The notes under the pieces: model-generated | The model's database searches: none | What the model was told of the DNA's origin: nothing | Seen by the model: the letters and a program-made list of their open reading frames with translations, nothing else | Made by a program: the position numbers and the translations under genes | Assembly: GCA_937880705.1 (NCBI GenBank) | Contig: CALGRZ010000116.1 | Location: 1 to 41,970 of the forward strand | Length of the DNA: 41,970 nt | Direction: 5' to 3' | Origin: an uncultured Alistipes sp. | Lineage (GTDB): Bacteria; Bacteroidota; Bacteroidia; Bacteroidales; Rikenellaceae | Part shown: piece after piece, positions 25,624 through 35,395 of the stretch | Numbering within the stretch: position 1 is the stretch's first letter | Layout of the letters: every line of letters begins with the position of its first letter

Positions 25624-26922
25624 ATGGCCGAGAAACGAGTTAGTTTTCATACGTTGGGCTGCAAGCTCAACTTTTCGGAGTCGTCGACACTGGCGCGTGA
25701 ATTTGAGAGAGGTGGCTACCGCCGTGTAGAGCCCTCGGAGGCTACCGACGTAGCGGTGATAAACAGCTGCTCGGTAACCGAACATGCCGACAAAAAGTGT
25801 CGCAACATAATCCGCAAAATACACCGTCGCAACCCCAACGCCATAATAGCAGTTACGGGCTGTTATGCCCAGCTCAAACCGCACGACATAGCAGCCATCG
25901 AAGGCGTAGATATTGTATTGAGCAACAACGACAAGGGCGATTTATATAAACGTGTGGTTGAGCTTCGTGAACGAGGCAAGGCCGAGGTATACAGCTGCTC
26001 GGTGGAGAACCTCACACGCTTCTTTGCAGCCTACTCGTCGGGCGACCGCACACGCTCCTTCCTCAAGGTGCAGGATGGCTGCGACTACAAGTGCGCATAC
26101 TGCACCATACACTACGCCCGAGGCTCGAGCCGCAACATGCCCATCGCAGAGCTTGTCGAGGAGGCAAAGCTCATAGCGGCAGCGGGACAGAAGGAGATAG
26201 TGATTACGGGTGTCAACACCGGCGACTTTGGTCGTACAACGGGCGAGAAGTTCATCGACCTGTTGCGCGCACTGAGCGAGGTGGAGGGCATCGAGCGTTA
26301 CCGCATATCGAGCATCGAACCCAACCTCATCACCGACGAGATAATCGAGTTCTGCGCCCAATCGCCCAAGTTTGTACCCCACTTCCACATACCCTTGCAG
26401 AGTGGCTCGACACGCATCCTTGGCCTTATGCGCCGTCGCTACACAGCCGAGAAGTACCGCGACCGCATAGCCAAGATACGCTCGCTGATGCCCGATGCCT
26501 TCATAGGCATTGACGTCATCGTAGGCTTCCCTGGCGAGGGCGAGGAGGAGTTTATGGAGAGCTACCGCCTCCTCGAGCAGGTCGAGGCCTCATTCCTGCA
26601 CATCTTCCCATTCTCGGAACGCCCCGGAACACCCGCCGTTGCGATGCCCGGCAAGGTACAGCCACGCATTGCCACAGAGCGTGTTGAGCGACTCGAGGCT
26701 TTGAGCGACAGGCTGCACCGCAGCTTTGCCGAGAAGTTCCTCGGCACGGAGCGCGACGTGCTCTTCGAGAGCACCGACCGCGAGGGCATGATGTTCGGCT
26801 ACACGGACAACTATCTGCGCGTGTCGGCCAAGTGGGAGAGCTCGAAGATCAACCAGATATGCCGCGTGCGCCTCATCGAGTTTGAAGCCTCGGGAGATAT
26901 TCGTTGTGAAATAGTTGGATAA
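25624..26922 (+). CDS. mtaB: MtaB, tRNA t6A37 methylthiotransferase
   Basis: MtaB adds a methylthio group to N6-threonylcarbamoyladenosine 37 of tRNA. The 432-residue protein has an N-terminal UPF0004 domain (FHTLGCKLNFSES, with cysteines in INSCSVTEHADKK and VTGCYAQ binding the auxiliary cluster). A radical-SAM domain follows whose motif has Cys153, Cys157 and Cys160 in CDYKCAYCTIHYARG. A C-terminal TRAM-like domain ends it. TLGCKLN and the CDYKCAYC wording favour MtaB over MiaB and RimO, whose motifs differ. It is a single gene with its own weak upstream promoter element. Confidence 0.92.
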   Translation: MAEKRVSFHTLGCKLNFSESSTLAREFERGGYRRVEPSEATDVAVINSCSVTEHADKKCRNIIRKIHRRNPNAIIAVTGCYAQLKPHDIAAIEGVDIVLSNNDKGDLYKRVVELRERGKAEVYSCSVENLTRFFAAYSSGDRTRSFLKVQDGCDYKCAYCTIHYARGSSRNMPIAELVEEAKLIAAAGQKEIVITGVNTGDFGRTTGEKFIDLLRALSEVEGIERYRISSIEPNLITDEIIEFCAQSPKFVPHFHIPLQSGSTRILGLMRRRYTAEKYRDRIAKIRSLMPDAFIGIDVIVGFPGEGEEEFMESYRLLEQVEASFLHIFPFSERPGTPAVAMPGKVQPRIATERVERLEALSDRLHRSFAEKFLGTERDVLFESTDREGMMFGYTDNYLRVSAKWESSKINQICRVRLIEFEASGDIRCEIVG

Positions 26923-26945
26923 TTGCCACAAAAGTATTACTTTTG
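26915..26945 (+). promoter_or_regulatory. Promoter of the sensor-trkH unit
   Basis: TTG at 26915-26917 and TACTTTTG at 26938-26945 are 20 nt apart. The -7 element is half of a perfect 17-nt palindrome (26929-26945), so the same bases also form a -7 element on minus. The predicted start is near 26952, some 44 nt before the start at 26996. Confidence 0.75.
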
Positions 26946-26995
26946 CCTGGATATTTTATTCAACATTTTTGTAGCAACAATAGCTTTGTAAGAAT

Positions 26996-27811
26996 ATGCG
27001 AGATCTGTTCAAGGTGAATACCATGCAGCGCAGGATGCGCACTGCCTTCTTGAGCATCATACTATTGCTCCTCTTCTCGGGTCTTATGTCGCTCTTTGAG
27101 TTGGAGCGCGTAAGCCACGACACCGAGGAGATCCTTCTGGCCAGCAAGTCCAACGTGGAGATTGCCGGCGAGATGATATCGGCACTCAACGAGCAGAACG
27201 ATGCCATGATATACATGGCCGTGGTGGGTGACGAGGCCGAGAAGCACCGTATCAACTGCCTCTCATCTATCGAGCGACTCGGCTCGGCAACGGCCACCGC
27301 ACGCGAGCGACTTAAGCAGAGCGAGAGTACATCGCTGGCGGACTCGTTGCTGTACCACACCACACAGATCAACACTCTGGCCGAGGACTACCTCGACAAG
27401 CGTGTTCACATGCAGATCCTCGAGCAGTTGCAGCAGGACTCGCTCTCGATGATGAACACACAGGTGTGGTATGCCGAGACCTACAAGGCCCAGTACCTCA
27501 ACCTCTCGCGCCAGATTACCAAGTACATGACCGGCATGAACAGCACCCTCGGCCCCGAGGTGAACCACTTGAGCCACACGGCACGCAGGGCGGTGACACC
27601 GGTATTCATATCGCTTATCGTGATGATGGTCGTCATTGTGATGTTCTACTACTTCATGCAGGGCTACTTCATCAACCCCGTACTGCGCATCAACCGCAGT
27701 CTGCAGGACTACATCACCTATAAGATGCCCTTCGACCAGACCATATCGAGCCGTGACGAGTTGCGCACGCTGCGCGACAACATCGCTGCGCTGATCAAGA
27801 AGTTACAATAA
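26996..27811 (+). CDS. Membrane sensor module with four-helix bundle and HAMP-like end, no output domain
   Basis: The 271 residues hold a basic N-terminus, a first helix (about 17-35), a periplasmic helical region (about 36-198) that resembles the four-helix-bundle sensors of chemoreceptors (MCP_signal 4HB), and a second helix (about 199-222). A short cytoplasmic HAMP-like stretch follows with FINPVLRINRSLQDYI and ISSRDELRTLRDNIAAL, and the protein ends there. No kinase, cyclase or methyl-accepting domain follows, and the frame stops cleanly 17 nt before trkH. It may pass a signal to a separate partner or act on TrkH directly. Truncation by mutation is less likely, since no remnant of an output domain is seen. 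Confidence 0.8.
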   Translation: MRDLFKVNTMQRRMRTAFLSIILLLLFSGLMSLFELERVSHDTEEILLASKSNVEIAGEMISALNEQNDAMIYMAVVGDEAEKHRINCLSSIERLGSATATARERLKQSESTSLADSLLYHTTQINTLAEDYLDKRVHMQILEQLQQDSLSMMNTQVWYAETYKAQYLNLSRQITKYMTGMNSTLGPEVNHLSHTARRAVTPVFISLIVMMVVIVMFYYFMQGYFINPVLRINRSLQDYITYKMPFDQTISSRDELRTLRDNIAALIKKLQ

Positions 27812-27828
27812 CCGTCCTGAACACCCAA

Positions 27829-29274
27829 ATGAGAGTCAACGTAGTCATACGCTATATCGGATTGGTGATGCAGTTCATAGCTGCGTTTATGCTGTTGTCG
27901 GCAGGTGTATCCTTCCTCAACGACTACGACTCGGCATTCTACCCGTTGCTGCTCTCAGCATTTCTCACCGCACTGCTCGGACTCTTCCCGCTGATCTTCG
28001 TTGAGCGCGTCGACGAGATCAAGAGCAAGGAGGGATACGGCATCGTCGTCGGCTCATGGCTTGTGGCCTGCATCGTGGGTACCTTCCCCTACCTTATCTG
28101 GGGTGGCGAGTTCAGCGCAATAAACGCATGGTTTGAGAGTGTGTCGGGCTTCACCACAACGGGTGCCTCGATACTCAACGATATCGAGTTCCTGCCTCGC
28201 GGCCTGCTCTTTTGGCGTTCAGCCTCGGCATGGATCGGCGGTATCGGTGTTGTTATGTTCGCCCTGGTCATCCTCCCCTCGCTGGGCAGTAGCCGTCACA
28301 CGCTCTCCAACATGGAGCTCTCGACAATTGCCAAGGACAACTTCCACTACCGCTCGAAGGTGATCCTGCGCATCCTCATCTTCATCTATGTGGGCCTGAC
28401 CCTCACCACCACCCTGCTACTCAAATATGCCGGCATGAGTTGGTTTGATGCCGTCAGCCACGCAATGAGTTCGTGTGGCACATGTGGCTTCAGCACCAAG
28501 AATGCCTCGATAGCCTTCTACGACAGTGCTGCCATCGAGGGCATACTCATCGCCTCAATGGCCATAGCGAGCATCCACTTCGGAATACTTTATGCTACGA
28601 TTACGGGACGTAAAAACAATATTTTCCGCTCCGAGGTCGTTCGTACATACATAGCGATGCTGCTTACCGTGAGCGTCGTCGTAGCCATCAGCCTGCGTGC
28701 CGAGGGCATCTACGACAGCTTTGCACAGGCCATTCGCCACGCCTCGTTCCAGGTTGTCAGCCTCGCCTCGACATCGGGATTTGCCACGGCTGACACCAAT
28801 GGATGGACACCGCTGGCTATGGTATTGCTCATATTCTGCTCGGTGATATGCGGCTGTGCCGGCTCTACATCGGGAGGTGTGAAGGTGGACAGATTGTTGA
28901 TATCGACAAAGATTATCAGCAACCGCATGAAGCTCCAGCAGCACCCCAATGCCATCATCCGCACGAAGGTTGACGGCGTGGTGCAGGACGACAAGATATT
29001 GAGCCTGGTGATGACCTTCATCGTAGCCTACGTCATACTGGTACTGTTGGGCACCATCGCCTACACCATCTTCGGCTACGACCTGCTGACCAGCTTCACA
29101 GCCTCGATAGCGTGCATCAGCAACGTAGGCCCCGGTTTTGGTGAGGTGGGTTCTATGGACAACTATGCCGAGCTGCCAGCGGTGCTGAAGTTTGTATCTA
29201 CGGCACTGATGCTGATCGGTCGTCTGGAGATATTCGGCTTCATACAGCTCTTTTATATCCGTTCATGGAAGTAA
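27829..29274 (+). CDS. trkH: TrkH-family potassium uptake permease
   Basis: The 481-residue inner-membrane protein has the M1-P-M2 repeats of the Trk/Ktr/HKT superfamily. Filter-like segments contain ESVSGFTTTGAS, SHAMSSCGTCGFSTKN, SLASTSGFATADTN and SIACISNVGPGFGEVG. The last helices include GRLEIFGFIQLFYIRSWK, the usual TrkH ending. It imports K+ (possibly Na+-coupled) and needs a cytoplasmic TrkA partner, which is not encoded here. The upstream neighbour, a HAMP-like sensor stub, lies 17 nt before it in the same unit, which suggests regulation of uptake by an envelope signal. Confidence 0.93.
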   Translation: MRVNVVIRYIGLVMQFIAAFMLLSAGVSFLNDYDSAFYPLLLSAFLTALLGLFPLIFVERVDEIKSKEGYGIVVGSWLVACIVGTFPYLIWGGEFSAINAWFESVSGFTTTGASILNDIEFLPRGLLFWRSASAWIGGIGVVMFALVILPSLGSSRHTLSNMELSTIAKDNFHYRSKVILRILIFIYVGLTLTTTLLLKYAGMSWFDAVSHAMSSCGTCGFSTKNASIAFYDSAAIEGILIASMAIASIHFGILYATITGRKNNIFRSEVVRTYIAMLLTVSVVVAISLRAEGIYDSFAQAIRHASFQVVSLASTSGFATADTNGWTPLAMVLLIFCSVICGCAGSTSGGVKVDRLLISTKIISNRMKLQQHPNAIIRTKVDGVVQDDKILSLVMTFIVAYVILVLLGTIAYTIFGYDLLTSFTASIACISNVGPGFGEVGSMDNYAELPAVLKFVSTALMLIGRLEIFGFIQLFYIRSWK

Positions 29275-29292
29275 GTGTAAACAAAAGTTGAG

Positions 29293-30900
29293 ATGAGAAG
29301 AAAGATATACATAATTGCATCAGCCCTGCTTGTCAGCCTTATGGGCAGCACGATGGTCGTAGCACGCGACCAGCACCCCGGCCTTAAGGAGCTGATGGAC
29401 AACGAGGAGTATGCATCACTGATGCGCGACAGCGAGGCTCTTGTAGCGCGCGAGGACTCCATATCTCGCCTTGTCAACGAGGCTCGCAGCCACTTTGCCG
29501 CCATGCGCGACACGTTGAGCGACCAGAGCATCGACCGCGAGAACTATGCCAACTACATCCTCGACCTCGAGCAGCAGATATTCGAGCTGCGCTCGCGCCG
29601 AGGTGCCATCACCAACCGCATAAACCTCATGGAGCAGGAGTGGGTGTTGGCACAGCTCTCTACGCCCACCACCCAGCCCGACACCCTACCACAGGTAGAG
29701 GAGTCTCCCGCCGAGGAGCCACAGCAGAGGGTTACCCGTCGCTACCTCACCGACAACGACTGCTTCAGCCTGGAGCTCGACCCGATAGACTATGCCGACC
29801 TGCGCCGTGCACAGCAGGAGGAGAGCGAGATGGAGTCGCTTGTCAAGAAGTACACCACGACATACTCGATACTGCGCAAGACCCGCGAGGAGTACCTTGC
29901 AGCCGACAACGAGGAGACAGCCAATGAGCTCTTCGACCGCTTCAACAACTTGCAGAAGCAGCTCGACGACCTGGACACCGAGATGCACTTCCGCTGGAAC
30001 CACATCCTCGACACGAAGTACTATGCCTACGGCTACCTGCTCGAGAAGCGTCACCGCTACGACCTGCTGGACAAGGCTGCGGCAGACTTCTCGGCCATGC
30101 AGCAGGAGTGTGCGCGCAACGACGGCCTCTACTCGTCGGATGACCTTATGCACTACGCCATAGGTCGCCCCACGCTGCTTGAGCACGAGATCGAGTTTGC
30201 TCGCGACATGGACTTTGTCGAGGCCGCCGACTCACTGCAAATGGTACGCGACAGCCTGCTGACGCCCAACTATAAGTTGGAGCCCCTCACCCTGGAGCGA
30301 CGTCTCTTTATCGACTACCGCCCCATCACCGTGGGTCGTAGCAACTTCTACAACTCATCAAACCCCGTCGAGAAGCTCAAGGTCTACGAGCGTGGCACAA
30401 TATACCGAATACTGCTCGGCAAGTTCCGCACCAAGCAGCCCATGACACTCTTCAAGGGTGTGCAGCCCCTAATGATTGACTACAACAAGGAGGAGGAGCT
30501 GTACTACTACTATGTCGGAGGCTTTGCCACACGTCTGGAGGCCGACGAGGCACAGCTGTTCCTGCTCGAGAAGGGATTTAAGGCCCCGGAGATATGTCGC
30601 TGGCACAACGGCGAGATGATCAACATCACACAGAGCGAGGAGCACGACCAGAGCCGCGAGACTATCGACATACCGGTGGTTGGCACACGCTATGTGGTGC
30701 AGATAGCAAGCGACACTCTCGACGACGAGGTGCGCAAGATCATTGGCGACACGGCAGCCGGTAAGATGATAACACGCACCGGCAACGGCTTCGTGGTAGG
30801 CACCTTTGCCTCGCGTCAGGAGGCCGACCTGCTCATCAGTGCGCTCACCGAGAGCCACCCCATGCTTTCAGCATCAATAGCCGAGATAGAGTTAAAGTAA
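29293..30900 (+). CDS. Exported coiled-coil protein with two C-terminal SPOR-like repeats
   Basis: The 535-residue product has a signal peptide ending near TMVVA. Residues 25-130 and 165-300 are charged and helical, probably coiled coil. The C-terminus holds two SPOR-like units: about 369-445 (TIYRILLGKFRTKQPM, YYYYVGGFATRLEADEAQ) and about 467-535 (YVVQIASDTLDDEV, GFVVGTFASRQEADLLISAL). SPOR domains bind denuded peptidoglycan glycans at division sites, so a role in the cell envelope or division is plausible but inferred. It follows trkH by 18 nt and precedes a lipoprotein gene by 27 nt, so all may be co-transcribed. Confidence 0.75.
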   Translation: MRRKIYIIASALLVSLMGSTMVVARDQHPGLKELMDNEEYASLMRDSEALVAREDSISRLVNEARSHFAAMRDTLSDQSIDRENYANYILDLEQQIFELRSRRGAITNRINLMEQEWVLAQLSTPTTQPDTLPQVEESPAEEPQQRVTRRYLTDNDCFSLELDPIDYADLRRAQQEESEMESLVKKYTTTYSILRKTREEYLAADNEETANELFDRFNNLQKQLDDLDTEMHFRWNHILDTKYYAYGYLLEKRHRYDLLDKAAADFSAMQQECARNDGLYSSDDLMHYAIGRPTLLEHEIEFARDMDFVEAADSLQMVRDSLLTPNYKLEPLTLERRLFIDYRPITVGRSNFYNSSNPVEKLKVYERGTIYRILLGKFRTKQPMTLFKGVQPLMIDYNKEEELYYYYVGGFATRLEADEAQLFLLEKGFKAPEICRWHNGEMINITQSEEHDQSRETIDIPVVGTRYVVQIASDTLDDEVRKIIGDTAAGKMITRTGNGFVVGTFASRQEADLLISALTESHPMLSASIAEIELK

Positions 30901-30927
30901 GAGTAAAACACAGATTATATATTATAT

Positions 30928-32370
30928 ATGAGACTATCACTACGCAACATCGCCCTGCTTGTATCGCTTATCGCAGGCATCTCACTTCTCTCGTGCGAGA
31001 AGGCGGAGACGAGCAGCTTTGTAGTACCCTCCGGGAGCATACTGCTCTCGATGCCCGGACAGACCGGCACAACAACCTTCACATCGTACAACATCGCCTC
31101 GATAGGCGTAGGCTCGGTACCCAAGGGCTGGGAGGTGGACAACATCGACCTCTACACGGGCACCATCACCGTCACCGCACCCTCGACATTCGATGATGAG
31201 GAGGTGACAAGTGGCACGCTCTCGCTCATCGGCTACTCACCCACAGGCAAGGAGTCGAAGTTGTCGATATATGTGGCCATACTGCAGACTGTAGATGTGG
31301 ACTACACCACCACACCGGCCAACTGCTATATCGCCAACCGCCCCGCCACGCGCTACAAGTTCAACCCATATATCGGTGGAGGCTCAACACAGCTGGCAAC
31401 CGAGAGCATCGAGATATTGTGGCAGACGAAGAGCAACCTTGTGAAGTACCTCGACCTGCGCGATGGCGTAGCATCGTTCTACTTGGAGAATGTCAAGGAT
31501 GAGGATGATAACCTCCTCGACGAGGTCTACCCCGGCAACGCACTCATCGGCGCACGCAACAAGGAGGGTGAGATTATTTGGAGCTGGCACATCTGGATCA
31601 CCAACAGCGATCCCACGGCCGAGGTCATCACCCTTGCCGACCAGACCGTCATGAATATCAACCTCGGTGCTGACTGCAACAGCGATGGCTCGACCGACAG
31701 CGACAAGATCTTCCGCTCGTATGGTCTGTACTACCAGTGGGGACGCAAGGACCCGATCATTGGCCCTGACACCTGGGACTTCGAGCTCAATGCCGATGAC
31801 TACCTCTACGACAGCATGGAGAAGGGCGTGACCTACCTCTATGAGCCCTCGACAGCCACAACGGGTAATCTGGAGTGGACAACCCAGAACCCCGTATCTA
31901 TCGTTCTGGGCAATGCCGACAACGGCTACGACTGGATCAGCAGTGGCCATATCGACACCTGGGCCGAGGCCACGAAGAGCGAGCAGGACCCCTGCCCCGC
32001 AGGCTGGCGAGTGCCGACAAGCGACATCTACGCATCACTGACCATCTCGGCCGAGGATGACGACATGCCCTGGCAGGAGGCGCAGAGGATGTATGGCTGG
32101 CAGCTGGAGGATACTGCAACGGGTGAGCAGCACTTCTTCACGGCATCGGGACGCCGCAACTACCTCGATGGTCGCCTCGACATCATCAACGACGACCCCA
32201 CACGCCCCATACCATGGTCGGGATACTATTGGACGGCGACAACCTTCGAGGGTGAGGCCGTGGCGATGTACTTCGACCTCAACTCGGCGACACGCCTATG
32301 GAATGGCTTTGATGCGGCGCGCAAGATGCATCGAGCAAATGCCCTACCGCTACGCTGCGTAAAGGAGTAG
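30928..32370 (+). CDS. Surface lipoprotein with BACON-like and FISUMP-like domains
   Basis: The 480-residue product has the lipoprotein signal MRLSLRNIALLVSLIAGISL ending in lipobox Cys23. Residues 30-110 look like a BACON/Ig-like unit. The larger C-terminal part has the marks of the Fibrobacter-succinogenes-major-paralog (FISUMP) family: WSWHIWITN, MNINLGA, GLYYQWGRKDP, DPCPAGWRVPTS, GYYWTATT and a terminal ALPLRCVKE. Such proteins sit on the cell surface of Bacteroidota; ligands are generally unknown. It is last in its unit, and a strong hairpin follows 9 nt downstream. Confidence 0.85.
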   Translation: MRLSLRNIALLVSLIAGISLLSCEKAETSSFVVPSGSILLSMPGQTGTTTFTSYNIASIGVGSVPKGWEVDNIDLYTGTITVTAPSTFDDEEVTSGTLSLIGYSPTGKESKLSIYVAILQTVDVDYTTTPANCYIANRPATRYKFNPYIGGGSTQLATESIEILWQTKSNLVKYLDLRDGVASFYLENVKDEDDNLLDEVYPGNALIGARNKEGEIIWSWHIWITNSDPTAEVITLADQTVMNINLGADCNSDGSTDSDKIFRSYGLYYQWGRKDPIIGPDTWDFELNADDYLYDSMEKGVTYLYEPSTATTGNLEWTTQNPVSIVLGNADNGYDWISSGHIDTWAEATKSEQDPCPAGWRVPTSDIYASLTISAEDDDMPWQEAQRMYGWQLEDTATGEQHFFTASGRRNYLDGRLDIINDDPTRPIPWSGYYWTATTFEGEAVAMYFDLNSATRLWNGFDAARKMHRANALPLRCVKE

Positions 32371-32379
32371 ACGATATAC

Positions 32380-32416
32380 GATATAAAGACTCATCCCCGC
32401 GGATGGGTCTTTATAT
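32380..32416 (+). terminator. Hairpin after the FISUMP-like lipoprotein gene
   Basis: Eleven bases at 32380-32390 pair with 32406-32416, and an inner CATCC/GGATG stem closes on a short CCGC-containing loop. The sequence after it is TATATATC rather than a T-run, so termination is likely but not certain. Confidence 0.7.
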
Positions 32417-32483
32417 CTATATATCTATAAATATGGTATAAAGGCAGGAATGATCATTGCACCGAATAAGAAAACGGTTGAAA

Positions 32484-32497
32484 TAGCGTTAACGCTA
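32484..32497. promoter_or_regulatory. Perfect 14-nt palindrome upstream of the P-type ATPase
   Basis: TAGCGTTAACGCTA at 32484-32497 is a perfect palindrome ending 16 nt before the ATPase start. It could be an operator. No clear Bacteroidota promoter was found in 32417-32513. Confidence 0.45.
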
Positions 32498-32513
32498 AAA
32501 AAGACAAACAACG

Positions 32514-35147
32514 ATGAAAGATGCATACAGATTGGAGATAGAGCAGCTCGCCAAAGAGCTGGGGGTAGACCCCACCACAGGACTAACACCCGCCGAGGCA
32601 CAACGCCGTCTAAAGGAGCAGGGCTACAACGAGTTTAAGCGCGTGAAGCACAAATCGCTGCTACGCAAGTTTATCGAGCAGTTCAAGAGCTTTATGATAC
32701 TCGTTCTGGTGGCTGCGGCCATCATCTCGGGTGTGGTAGGTGTGCTCCATGGCGAGGGCTTCACCGATGCTATAATCATACTCATCATCGTGGTGCTCAA
32801 CGCCATCATAGGCGTGGCACAGGAGGCCAAGGCCGAGAAGTCGTTGGAGGCTCTGGAGAAGATGTCGGCACCCCACTCGAAGGTTGTCCGTGGCGGCGAG
32901 GTTACGGTAATCGAGTCGCGCGAGCTGGTTGTAGGCGATGTCGTGGAGATCGAAACGGGTGACTCCATACCTGCCGACCTGCGCCTTACGGAGGCCGTTA
33001 ACCTCAAGGTTGGCGAGGCAGCCCTGACAGGCGAGTCGCTACCCGTCGAGAAGACGACAACGGCACTAAGCGAGGTGGCCGAGGTTGGTGACCGCACCAA
33101 CATGGCCTACGGCTCGTGCTCGGTGAGCTACGGTCGTGGTCGAGGCATCGTGGTGGCTACGGGCGAGGCAACCGAAGTGGGCAAGATAGCCTCGATGATA
33201 CAGTCGGTAGGCGACCGTAAGACACCCATGCAGGAGCGACTGGACAAGCTCGGTAAGATGCTGGCTATCATAGCACTTGTGATATGCGCGGTGATATTTG
33301 TCGTGGGACTATGCTACGGCAACGACCTGCTCACGATGTTTATGACGGCCGTGAGCCTTGCCGCAGCAGCCATCCCCGAGGGTCTACCTGCCGTGTCGAC
33401 CATCGTACTGGCCATAGGCGTGCAGCGACTTGCGAAGCAGAACGCCATAATACGCAATCTGCCCTCGGTGGAGACGCTGGGTAGCACGACGGTGATATGC
33501 TCGGATAAGACGGGCACGCTGACACAAAACCGCATGACGGTAACGCACATATACACCGATGGCACACTGGCGGAGGCCTCGACACTCTCATCCACGGCAT
33601 CGCTGCTTACGCGCATAGCCGTACTTGCCAACGACAGCACGATTAGCCGCAGCGAGGGTGAGGCGAAGTGCATCGGTGACCCTACGGAGACGTCGCTCGT
33701 GGAGTTCGGCCTGCGACACTCGCTGGATAAGGATAGCCTGGAGGCCGAGAACGTGCGTGTGGCCGAGATACCCTTCGACTCGGAGCGCAAGCTGATGACA
33801 ACCATACACCGCACCGACAACGGAGGGCTGTTGGTAGCCGTAAAGGGTGCAATGGATGAGCTGCTTGCATGCTCAACATCGATCCTCGAGAATGGCACTG
33901 TACGCCCTCTCACGTCGGAGGATCGCATGAGGCTCGCAGATATGAACGAGGCTATGGCATCGCAGGCACTGCGCGTGCTGGCTATGGCCTACCGCGACAT
34001 TGACGAGCTGCCGTCAGAGATTAGCCCTCAAACCGTAGAGCACGACCTGACCTTTATCGGCATGGTGGGCATGATAGACCCGCCACGCGAGGAGGTGAAG
34101 GCTGCTGTGGCAGAGTGCCGTGCTGCGGGCATACGCCCTGTGATGATTACCGGTGACCACCGCATCACCGCCATGGCCATAGCCAAGGCTCTGGGCATCA
34201 TGGTCGAGGGCGATAGAGCACTCACAGGTGCCGAGGTGGAGCGCATGAGCGAGGCCGAGCTGAAGGAGGCGGCTGCCGACGTGTCGGTATTTGCGCGCGT
34301 AGCTCCCGAGCATAAGGTACGCATCGTTCGAGCCTTCCAGAGCCGTAACAACGTGGTTGCCATGACGGGCGATGGCGTGAATGATGCACCCGCACTCAAG
34401 CTCGCCGACATTGGCGTGGCGATGGGTATCACCGGTACCGACGTGTCGAAGGAGGCTGCCGATGTGGTGCTTGCCGACGACAACTTCGCAACAATCGTCT
34501 CGGCCGTCAAGGAGGGTCGCCGCATATACGACAACTTGCTGAAGTCCATACAGTTTATGCTCTCGACGAACCTCGGCGAGATACTCGTTCTCTTTACAGC
34601 CGTAGTGGCCAACTGGGCTACCCCGCTGCTGCCGATACACATCCTTTGGATCAACCTGGTGACAGACTCTCTGCCCGCCCTGGCGATGAGTGTCGATCCG
34701 GCAGCAAAGGATATTATGAGCCGCAAGCCGATAGACTCGAAGCAGGGCATCCTCACCGGGCCATTTGCCGTGCGCATCATACTTCAGAGCATCGCCATAA
34801 CCGTGGCCGTGCTGGTGGGCTACTACATCGGCATGGAGCGTTCGCTGGAGGCTGCGCGCACGATGACCTTTGCTACGTTGGCCTTCTCGCAGATGACCCT
34901 GATATTCAGCATACGCTCCGCAATGAGCAACGCCTTCTCGTCACTCTTCACGAACAGATGGCTCTGGGGTGCTGTGTGTGTGGTCGTGGGACTTATGCTC
35001 GCCGTGCTGCTCATACCCGCCATGCAGAGCATCTTCCAGGTGACATCGCTCACCGCGACCGAGTGGTGGTGGGTCATCGGCCTGTCGTTCAGCCCATTTG
35101 TCTTAAGCGAGTTAGCCAAACCGCTGGCAAGGCTTATACACAAATAG
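32514..35147 (+). CDS. P-type calcium-transporting ATPase (P2 type)
   Basis: The 877-residue inner-membrane pump has the full P2 ATPase layout. An N-terminal cation domain contains [18 protein letters not shown]. The actuator loop carries [10 protein letters not shown]. The membrane segment has [12 protein letters not shown], the PEGL calcium-site motif. [11 protein letters not shown] places the phosphorylated Asp at residue 331. [11 protein letters not shown] is the hinge motif, and four to six helices end the protein with [12 protein letters not shown]. The motifs fit Ca2+ pumps of the PMCA/SERCA-like group; Na+ or Mn2+ transport cannot be excluded. It stands alone between two terminators. 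Confidence 0.92.
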   Translation: MKDAYRLEIEQLAKELGVDPTTGLTPAEAQRRLKEQGYNEFKRVKHKSLLRKFIEQFKSFMILVLVAAAIISGVVGVLHGEGFTDAIIILIIVVLNAIIGVAQEAKAEKSLEALEKMSAPHSKVVRGGEVTVIESRELVVGDVVEIETGDSIPADLRLTEAVNLKVGEAALTGESLPVEKTTTALSEVAEVGDRTNMAYGSCSVSYGRGRGIVVATGEATEVGKIASMIQSVGDRKTPMQERLDKLGKMLAIIALVICAVIFVVGLCYGNDLLTMFMTAVSLAAAAIPEGLPAVSTIVLAIGVQRLAKQNAIIRNLPSVETLGSTTVICSDKTGTLTQNRMTVTHIYTDGTLAEASTLSSTASLLTRIAVLANDSTISRSEGEAKCIGDPTETSLVEFGLRHSLDKDSLEAENVRVAEIPFDSERKLMTTIHRTDNGGLLVAVKGAMDELLACSTSILENGTVRPLTSEDRMRLADMNEAMASQALRVLAMAYRDIDELPSEISPQTVEHDLTFIGMVGMIDPPREEVKAAVAECRAAGIRPVMITGDHRITAMAIAKALGIMVEGDRALTGAEVERMSEAELKEAAADVSVFARVAPEHKVRIVRAFQSRNNVVAMTGDGVNDAPALKLADIGVAMGITGTDVSKEAADVVLADDNFATIVSAVKEGRRIYDNLLKSIQFMLSTNLGEILVLFTAVVANWATPLLPIHILWINLVTDSLPALAMSVDPAAKDIMSRKPIDSKQGILTGPFAVRIILQSIAITVAVLVGYYIGMERSLEAARTMTFATLAFSQMTLIFSIRSAMSNAFSSLFTNRWLWGAVCVVVGLMLAVLLIPAMQSIFQVTSLTATEWWWVIGLSFSPFVLSELAKPLARLIHK

Positions 35148-35151
35148 TCAG

Positions 35152-35196
35152 ACTATGGGCGGAGCATCAACAACAGTGCTCCGCCCATAGTTTTTA
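35152..35196 (+). terminator. Terminator of the P-type ATPase gene
   Basis: A perfect 15-bp stem (35152-35166 with 35177-35191) around a 10-nt loop is followed by TTTTT. It starts 4 nt after the stop and isolates the ATPase from the riboswitch unit. Confidence 0.93.
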
Positions 35197-35261
35197 GCTG
35201 CGAGATAAAAAAGTTGGCGCAAAGGTATCAACATCGCCATTTTTTTCATACCTTTTCCTTC

Positions 35262-35342
35262 GTTATAGGGGTGCTGGTGCTCTGCATCGGCTGAGATTAA
35301 ACCCATTGTACCGGATACGGATAATGCCGAGACCGGGATTGG
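35262..35342 (+). promoter_or_regulatory. TPP riboswitch (THI element)
   Basis: The conserved core is present in order: GGGGTGC (35268-35274), GGCTGAGATTAAACCC (35289-35304), ACCGGAT then ACGGATAATGCC (35310-35328) and ACCGGGA (35332-35338). The spacing fits the P1 to P5 fold that binds thiamine pyrophosphate. The aptamer ends about 54 nt before the TonB receptor start. No intrinsic terminator was seen between, so control is probably by hiding the start region. TACCTTTT at 35249-35256 may be its -7 element. Confidence 0.93.
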
Positions 35343-35395
35343 ACATATCTTATTTACACCCCTTTTCAAACTTTAACAATTTAAAAATCGAAAGT

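Noticed and set aside
35306..35395. An upstream in-frame start for the TonB receptor
   Set aside because: It lies inside the TPP aptamer and would bury the clear signal peptide that begins at 35396.
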